Source: JAGMES01 sp023128035
GTDB lineage: Bacteria > Bacillota > Halanaerobiia > DY22613
Length of the DNA stretch: 27,628 nucleotides
Direction: 5' to 3'
Assembly: GCA_030627905.1 (NCBI GenBank)
Contig: DAOVRZ010000082.1
Location: forward strand, 1-27,628
Shown: one piece after another, positions 22,692 to 27,628 of the stretch
Position numbering within the stretch: position 1 is the stretch's first letter
Layout of the letters: every line of letters begins with the position of its first letter
Translations under genes and position numbers: made by a program
Notes under the pieces: generated by a model
The model's database searches: none
Seen by the model: only the letters and a program-made list of their open reading frames with translations
Told to the model about the DNA's origin: nothing

Positions 22692-23632
22692 TGATGACTA
22701 TTCTTGATTTTGAACGTCCTATTAATGAATTGGAGAAAAAGATTGAAGAGTTAAAGGACTTTATGAATGAACAAAAACTTGATTTGACGGAAGAAATTCA
22801 GCGATTCGAGATGAGATTAGAAGGGGTTAGAGATGAAATTTTTCATAATCTTCATCCCTGGCAGATCTTACAGATTGCACGTCATCCAGAAAGACCTTTA
22901 ACCAGTGATTATGTTGAGATGATCTGTGATGATTTTTTGGAATTACATGGTGATCGACGTTTTGGTGATGACCAGGCAATTTTTGGAGGGATTGGACTGA
23001 TAGAAGGTAATCCAGTTACCATTATTGGCCACCAAAAAGGGGCAACTACAAAAGAGAATCTTAGACGTAATTTTGGAATGGCTCATCCTGAAGGATATAG
23101 GAAAGCATTGCGGCTAATGGAACAGGCTGAAAAGTTTAAAAGGCCGATTGTTACATTTATTAATACTTCAGGAGCATATCCAGGAATTGGAGCAGAAGAA
23201 AGAGGACAAGCTGAAGCAATCGCCTATAATATGTTTAGGATGTCTCAGTTACGTGTTCCTATTCTTGCTTATGTAATAGGTGAAGGTGGTAGTGGTGGTG
23301 CTTTAGGAATTGGCGTAGGAGATAAAATAATCATGTTTGAGTATAGTTATTATTCTGTATGTTCTCCCGAAGCCTGTGCATCTATTCTTTGGAGAAATGC
23401 AGCAGAGGCAAAAGTAGCTTCTGAGGCTTTGCGTTTAACAGCACCTGATCTAATGGATTTAGGAATTATTGACGATGTTTTAAGTGAACCACTAGGTGGT
23501 GCTCATAGAAATCCAGTGCAAATTGCTAAAACCCTTAAAGAATCGATTGTTCGAGAATTGGAACAATTAAAAAGAGTTTCTGTAGAGGATTTATTGACAC
23601 AAAGATATAATAAATATAGAAACCTTGGATAA
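22691..23632 (+). CDS. accA: Acetyl-CoA carboxylase carboxyltransferase alpha subunit
   Basis: AccA is the partner of AccD in the carboxyltransferase. The 313-residue protein has an N-terminal helical part (DFERPINELEKKIEELKDFM), HPERPLTSDYVEMICDDFLE, GAYPGIGAEERGQAEAIA and the oxyanion-hole region GEGGSGGALGIGVGDKI, then SPEACASILWRNA. It is normal in length. ATG 22691 lies within TGATG with the accD stop; a second ATG follows directly. pfkA begins 58 bp downstream. Biotin carboxylase and carrier genes are not in the window. Confidence 0.96.
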   Translation: MMTILDFERPINELEKKIEELKDFMNEQKLDLTEEIQRFEMRLEGVRDEIFHNLHPWQILQIARHPERPLTSDYVEMICDDFLELHGDRRFGDDQAIFGGIGLIEGNPVTIIGHQKGATTKENLRRNFGMAHPEGYRKALRLMEQAEKFKRPIVTFINTSGAYPGIGAEERGQAEAIAYNMFRMSQLRVPILAYVIGEGGSGGALGIGVGDKIIMFEYSYYSVCSPEACASILWRNAAEAKVASEALRLTAPDLMDLGIIDDVLSEPLGGAHRNPVQIAKTLKESIVRELEQLKRVSVEDLLTQRYNKYRNLG

Positions 23633-23690
23633 ATTTTAGATAATAATTTTGAGGAAGGTATACAAACTTAGTTGGAATTGAGGTGTAATT

Positions 23691-24689
23691 ATGCGTAAAA
23701 TTGGTGTTTTAACTAGTGGAGGAGATTCTCCAGGAATGAATGCAGCAGTACGTGCAGTAGTAAGGTCAGCAATTTTTCATGGCCTTGAAGTTTTAGGGGT
23801 ACGCCATGGTTATTCTGGTTTAATTGCAGGAGATTTTATACCGATGGTGCGACGGTCTGTTGGGGATATTATACATCGTGGTGGAACAATTCTTCTCTCT
23901 GCAAGATCTGAGGAATTTAAAACTCCTGAAGGGCGTAAAAAGGCCTATCAGAAGATATGTGAGGCTGGAATGGATGGTCTTGTGGTTATTGGTGGTGATG
24001 GTTCTTTTCGTGGTGCACTTAAATTAGTTGAAGAGTTCAATTTTCCTGTGATTGCTGTTCCTGGAACTATTGATAATGACATTGCCTGTACTGATTATAC
24101 GATTGGGTATGATACTGCAATGAATACTATTATTGATGCTATAGATAAAATTAGGGATACAGCAACCAGCCATGAGCGGACTTTTATTATTGAGACCATG
24201 GGTCGTCATGCTGGATTTTTGACATTGATGTCTGGATTGGCAGGTGGCGCAGAATCTATTTTAATTCCTGAAAGACCTTATGATCTTAATGATGTTATTG
24301 AAAAACTAAAAAGAGGTTATAATCATGGTAAACTCCATAGTATCATTTTGGTTGCTGAAGGGATTGGTAAAGAGTTTAAAACCGATCGTGATTTAAGTGA
24401 GAGTATGGCTTTTTATGTTAGTAAACGCATCCGGGAAAAAACGAATTTAGAGACTCGCGTTATTATCTTAGGGCATCTTCAGCGCGGAGGCTCTCCGACT
24501 GCTCTTGACAGAATTTTAGCAAGTCGATTGGGTGCAAAAGCTGTAGAATTATTAAAATCTGGTGAAACAGGAAAAATGGTAGGTATTGTTCAAGAGAAGG
24601 TAGAGACTGTGGATATTGAATACGCACTTAGTCAGAAAAAAGATCTTAATGACGAGATAGTTAAGTTAGCCCATATTTTATCTTTGTAA
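23691..24689 (+). CDS. pfkA: ATP-dependent 6-phosphofructokinase
   Basis: This enzyme makes fructose 1,6-bisphosphate, the committed step of glycolysis. GVLTSGGDSPGMNAAVRAVV (5-24), the ATP-binding GGDGS with Asp103-Gly104 (PPi-dependent enzymes have Asp-Asp there), PGTIDNDI with the catalytic Asp128, and MGRHAGF (170-176) are present. At 332 residues it is slightly longer than the usual 319-320, through a C-terminal extension. A GAGGTG-type site precedes ATG 23691. pyk follows after 27 bp, so entry and exit steps of glycolysis are co-transcribed behind accDA. Confidence 0.96.
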   Translation: MRKIGVLTSGGDSPGMNAAVRAVVRSAIFHGLEVLGVRHGYSGLIAGDFIPMVRRSVGDIIHRGGTILLSARSEEFKTPEGRKKAYQKICEAGMDGLVVIGGDGSFRGALKLVEEFNFPVIAVPGTIDNDIACTDYTIGYDTAMNTIIDAIDKIRDTATSHERTFIIETMGRHAGFLTLMSGLAGGAESILIPERPYDLNDVIEKLKRGYNHGKLHSIILVAEGIGKEFKTDRDLSESMAFYVSKRIREKTNLETRVIILGHLQRGGSPTALDRILASRLGAKAVELLKSGETGKMVGIVQEKVETVDIEYALSQKKDLNDEIVKLAHILSL

Positions 24690-24716
24690 CAAATTTAGAA
24701 AACTAGGAGTGATAGT

Positions 24717-26465
24717 ATGCGAAGAACAAAAATTGTTTGTACGATTGGCCCAGCAAGTGAAAGTGTTGAACTATTAAAAGAGCTAATTAAAAGTGGTATG
24801 AATGTAGCACGTTTAAACTTTTCACATGGAAATCATGAGGAGCATGCGAAGAGAATAGTAAATATACGTCAAGCTGCTCAAGAATTAAATGGTAATATAG
24901 CAATCATGCTGGACACCAAAGGCCCTGAGATTCGAACTGGGGTTTTAAAAGATAACAAGGTAGAATTAGCTAAGGGAGATAAAATTATTCTAACTACTGA
25001 AGAGATTGAGGGAGATGCTTCCAGAGTGAGTGTAACCTATAAAGGGTTACCAGATGATCTCTCAGTAGATGATAGCATTTTAATTGATGATGGCTTGATT
25101 GAACTTCGAGTAGAGAAAATTTGTGGACAAGAAATACATACTGTGATACTAAATGGTGGAACTTTGGGTTCTAGAAAAAGTATTAACTTACCTGATGTGA
25201 AAGTTAATCTGCCTGCAGTTACTCAAAAGGATTTAGATGATTTTCAATTTGGAATTCAGCAGGGAGTAGATTTCATTGCGGCTTCCTTTGTTCGTAAAGC
25301 TTCTGATGTTTTGGAAATTCGTAAAGTATTGGAAGAAGCAAAATCTGATATTCAAATTATTTCAAAGATTGAAAATGCTGAAGGTGTAGATAATATTGAT
25401 GAAATTATTGAAGTTTCAGAGGGTATCATGGTCGCACGGGGTGATTTAGGAGTTGAAATTCCAGCAGAACTGGTGCCAATTGCTCAAAAAATGATGATCC
25501 GTAAATGTAATAAGGCTGGTAAACCTGTTATTACAGCTACTCAAATGTTAGATTCTATGATCCGTAACCCACGTCCTACCCGGGCAGAAGCTAATGATGT
25601 AGCAAATGCTATATTTGATGGAACTGATGCTACAATGCTCTCTGGGGAAACAGCAGCAGGTTCTTATCCTGTAGAAGCAGTAAAAATGATGGCTCGGATT
25701 GCTGAACAAACAGAGTCTTCTTTAAGCTTCGAAGAGATGCTTACAAAATTTGAAAAACCAGAAGCAACTGTTACAGATGCTATCAGTCATTCAACCTGCA
25801 GTATAGCTTTGGATTTAGGTGCATCAGCTATTATTACTTCTACTCGAACAGGATATACTGCTCGTGAGGTTTCTAAATATCGCCCTAAAGCTCTCATTAT
25901 TGCTGCAACTCCTAATCAATCTGTATTACGCAAGCTTGTATTAAACTTTGGTGTTTTTCCAATATTTGTTCCAGAAGAAAAGAATACAGATGAAATGATT
26001 GAAGCTTCTGTTGAAAGTGCTTTGAAAGAAAATTTGATTAATGAAGGTGATTTAGTTGTAATTACTGCGGGTGTTCCTGTTGGTACTCCTGGAACAACTA
26101 ATTTATTGAAAATACATATTGCTGCTAAAGTATTAGTACGTGGTGTTGGTATTGGTAAATTAGCAAAAACAGGTAATGTAGTATTGGCAAATAATGCAGT
26201 AGAAGCAAATGAGAAAGTTCAAGACGGAGATATTTTGGTGGCTTATGATACTGATAGAGATTGGATGCCTGCTATTCAGAAAGCTTCTGCTATTGTCACT
26301 GAACAAGGTGGTTTAACTTCTCATGCGGCCATTGTTGGTCTTAATCTTGGAATTCCTGTGATTGTAGGAGCAGAAGATGCCCTGAACATCTTAGAAGATA
26401 GATTATTAGTAACAGTTGATTGTATTCGTGGTCAGATTTATCATGGTAAAACGCATGTTTTATAA
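24717..26465 (+). CDS. pyk: Pyruvate kinase with C-terminal PEP-utiliser domain
   Basis: Pyruvate kinase converts PEP and ADP to pyruvate and ATP. The 582-residue protein has the N-terminal TKIVCTIGPASE and VARLNFSHGNHEEH, the ISKIENAEGVDNIDEII active-site strand, GDLGVEIP and ITATQMLDSMI. The last 110 or so residues are an extra PEP-utilising mobile domain (GGLTSHAAIVGLNLGIPVIV), as in Bacillus-type enzymes of about 585 residues. The histidine of the TSHAA motif is present. AGGAG lies upstream of ATG 24717. The operon ends in the hairpin at 26475. Confidence 0.97.
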   Translation: MRRTKIVCTIGPASESVELLKELIKSGMNVARLNFSHGNHEEHAKRIVNIRQAAQELNGNIAIMLDTKGPEIRTGVLKDNKVELAKGDKIILTTEEIEGDASRVSVTYKGLPDDLSVDDSILIDDGLIELRVEKICGQEIHTVILNGGTLGSRKSINLPDVKVNLPAVTQKDLDDFQFGIQQGVDFIAASFVRKASDVLEIRKVLEEAKSDIQIISKIENAEGVDNIDEIIEVSEGIMVARGDLGVEIPAELVPIAQKMMIRKCNKAGKPVITATQMLDSMIRNPRPTRAEANDVANAIFDGTDATMLSGETAAGSYPVEAVKMMARIAEQTESSLSFEEMLTKFEKPEATVTDAISHSTCSIALDLGASAIITSTRTGYTAREVSKYRPKALIIAATPNQSVLRKLVLNFGVFPIFVPEEKNTDEMIEASVESALKENLINEGDLVVITAGVPVGTPGTTNLLKIHIAAKVLVRGVGIGKLAKTGNVVLANNAVEANEKVQDGDILVAYDTDRDWMPAIQKASAIVTEQGGLTSHAAIVGLNLGIPVIVGAEDALNILEDRLLVTVDCIRGQIYHGKTHVL

Positions 26466-26474
26466 TTAATAATA

Positions 26475-26533
26475 AGAAGTCGAGGTCTGGAGTTAGATTT
26501 TATGCTACATCTAACTTCTGACTTCTAATTTTT
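26475..26533 (+). terminator. Terminator after pyk
   Basis: An outer AGAAGTC/GACTTCT and an inner AGTTAGAT/ATCTAACT pairing surround a loop of about 10 bases and are followed by AATTTTT. Confidence 0.75.
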
Positions 26534-26587
26534 CTGCATAGAATGAAAGGGAAAGTGAATGTAAGAGTGTAAAGGAGGGAGAAAATT

Positions 26588-27073
26588 ATGTTTCTTCGTT
26601 TATTATTGATTTTTTCGGTTATTCCTTTAGTGGAATTAGCACTACTGATTAAGGTAGGAGGTTATATAGGTACCTTGTGGACAATAATTTTAGTAGCAGG
26701 AACAGGGATGATTGGGATTACTCTGGCTCGTTCACAAGGATTTCAATTAATTGGGGAGATTAAATCAACCCTTAATCAAGGACAAATTCCTGCAGATCAT
26801 CTTATACAAGGATTATTAATTCTAATTGGAGCTGTTATGCTTTTAACTCCAGGTTTGTTAACTGATACTTCAGGATTTATTTTAATTATTCCAATAACGC
26901 GTAAATTTGTTACTAGGTATGTTAAAAAACGTGTTCAAAAATGGATCAATAAGGGTAAATTTAATGTAAGTTATAGTGAATTCGTGTCTCGTCAAAATCC
27001 AAATACAGATTCCACAAATTCTAAAAAAGACGCTAATGACTCAATTGATGTAAATTTTGAGGATATAGAGTGA
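26588..27073 (+). CDS. fxsA: FxsA family membrane protein
   Basis: The 161-residue FxsA-type inner-membrane protein has LLLIFSVIPLVELALLIKVG, the TGMIGITLARSQGFQLI turn and LLTPGLLTDTSGFILIIPIT, plus a basic cytoplasmic tail ending in a polar, acidic stretch. Escherichia FxsA overproduction relieves F-plasmid exclusion of phage T7; the normal role is not known. AAAGGAGGG lies before ATG 26588. It is convergent with the next gene, with two bases between stops, and probably has its own promoter after the pyk terminator. Confidence 0.9.
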   Translation: MFLRLLLIFSVIPLVELALLIKVGGYIGTLWTIILVAGTGMIGITLARSQGFQLIGEIKSTLNQGQIPADHLIQGLLILIGAVMLLTPGLLTDTSGFILIIPITRKFVTRYVKKRVQKWINKGKFNVSYSEFVSRQNPNTDSTNSKKDANDSIDVNFEDIE

Positions 27074-27075
27074 GT

Positions 27076-27465
27076 TTAAGAAATTAAAGTTTTTATTTCT
27101 CTGGCATTGAGTTTATGAAGGGTAAATTCATAACCCAATGTTTCAATTAAAACATTTTGATGTATAAAATGAGCATCCATTGTATCAAATCCTAATTTAA
27201 AAGGAATATTTAAACAGTCAGTAACTTTCCCATTATGAGTATGACTTCCAATTATTACCATTATTCCAATTTTATTTTTTCCTTCTATACCAAGATTGCG
27301 AGAAAGAGATTTATTATGTAGCGGACGAATTTTCAAATCTTTTACATGTGCATTAAATTTGGAAATAAGAAGCCCGTCCTTTTTTACTTCAATTTCTATC
27401 CATTCTCCTTGAAATAGATGATGTAACTGTTCAAAAATTTCATCAAAAGTTTTTGCAATATTCAT
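27076..27465 (-). CDS. Hypothetical protein, family not recognised
   Basis: This is a 129-residue soluble protein starting MNIAKTFDEIFEQLHHLFQG. WIEIEVKKDGLLISKFNAHV and GKNKIGIMVIIGSHTHNGKV alternate beta strands, and it ends LGYEFTLHKLNAREIKTLIS. No cysteine or metal motif is convincing, though His-Thr-His lies in the middle. AAGGAGG precedes ATG 27465 by seven bases, which supports translation. The 3' end lies two bases from fxsA with no separate terminator. I see no clue to function. Confidence 0.65.
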   Translation of the reverse strand: MNIAKTFDEIFEQLHHLFQGEWIEIEVKKDGLLISKFNAHVKDLKIRPLHNKSLSRNLGIEGKNKIGIMVIIGSHTHNGKVTDCLNIPFKLGFDTMDAHFIHQNVLIETLGYEFTLHKLNAREIKTLIS

Positions 27466-27628
27466 CCTGTAACCTCCTTATAGTTTAATAGTCTCTCGGA
27501 ATAAACCGAGTGTGTTTTTTCAACACTTTACAAAATTACTTTTGTTTTTATCCTCCCGCTTTTTGCAGGAGGTATTTTTTATTTATGAAGTAAAATTGGA
27601 AATTCAAGTTCAAAAAACTTTGTTGAAT
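27466..27628. other. Edge region with several hairpins upstream of the unknown gene
   Basis: Hairpins CTCGG/CCGAG (loop AATAAA, then TGTGTTTTTT) and CCTCC/GGAGG (loop CGCTTTTTGCA, then TATTTTTT, about 27553-27587) both look like + strand terminators, yet no + strand gene stands before them here. On the minus strand they would be the leader of the unknown gene. No gene found. Confidence 0.45.

Overview
This window is AT-rich, densely packed DNA from an anaerobic, endospore-forming member of the low-GC Firmicutes. Gene content (sleB-ypeB, ytrH-ytrI beside dnaE, and an accD-accA-pfkA-pyk run) fits a Halanaerobiales- or Clostridia-like genome. The order is inferred from gene content and style and was not checked by search. 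Most genes have strong Shine-Dalgarno sites and are chromosomal housekeeping genes. No phage, complete transposon or CRISPR array is visible.

Layout. 1-256: tail of a protein cut by the window edge. 287-970 (-): DUF421 membrane protein. 1064-2569: a small sulfur/selenium-type group, with DUF3343 and a DsrE-like YedF on the minus strand and, divergently, a TudS/DUF523 protein followed by an 81-codon gene that seems to start at ATT. 2863-3144: YlxP (DUF503). 3432-5499: spore-germination pair sleB-ypeB. 5693-7338: a duplicated DUF1576 membrane protein with a small coupled partner. 7570-9957: polyamine genes speD, speE, speB. 10149-10895: a lone cas6-like gene. 11039-11623 (-): mnmM/ytqB methyltransferase. 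11941-13550: phosphodiesterase, YlbF-family and UPF0173 genes. 13637-13837: a consensus promoter and a terminator enclosing a probable small RNA. 13874-15046 (-): Nfu-type Fe-S protein and ytrI/ytrH. 15213-19147: dnaE and pgpA. 19273-20682: aspA. 20819-21310: small export-type membrane protein. 21555-26465: small protein, accD, accA, pfkA, pyk (malonyl-CoA supply and lower glycolysis). 26588-27465: fxsA and a convergent unknown gene.

The most unusual content lies between genes. There are two copies of a long (about 240-250 bp) palindromic element (2569-2805 and 11641-11890) whose arms differ by compensating changes while unpaired internal segments are conserved. There are also two 123-bp copies of an unrelated palindrome (3205-3327 and 21328-21450). 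An isolated pair of hairpins (about 20711-20788) resembles an IS200/IS605 right end without its genes. Other points of interest are the freestanding small RNA candidate, the orphan Cas6 that appears to lack the usual catalytic histidine, and the ATT-start TusA-like protein next to tudS.
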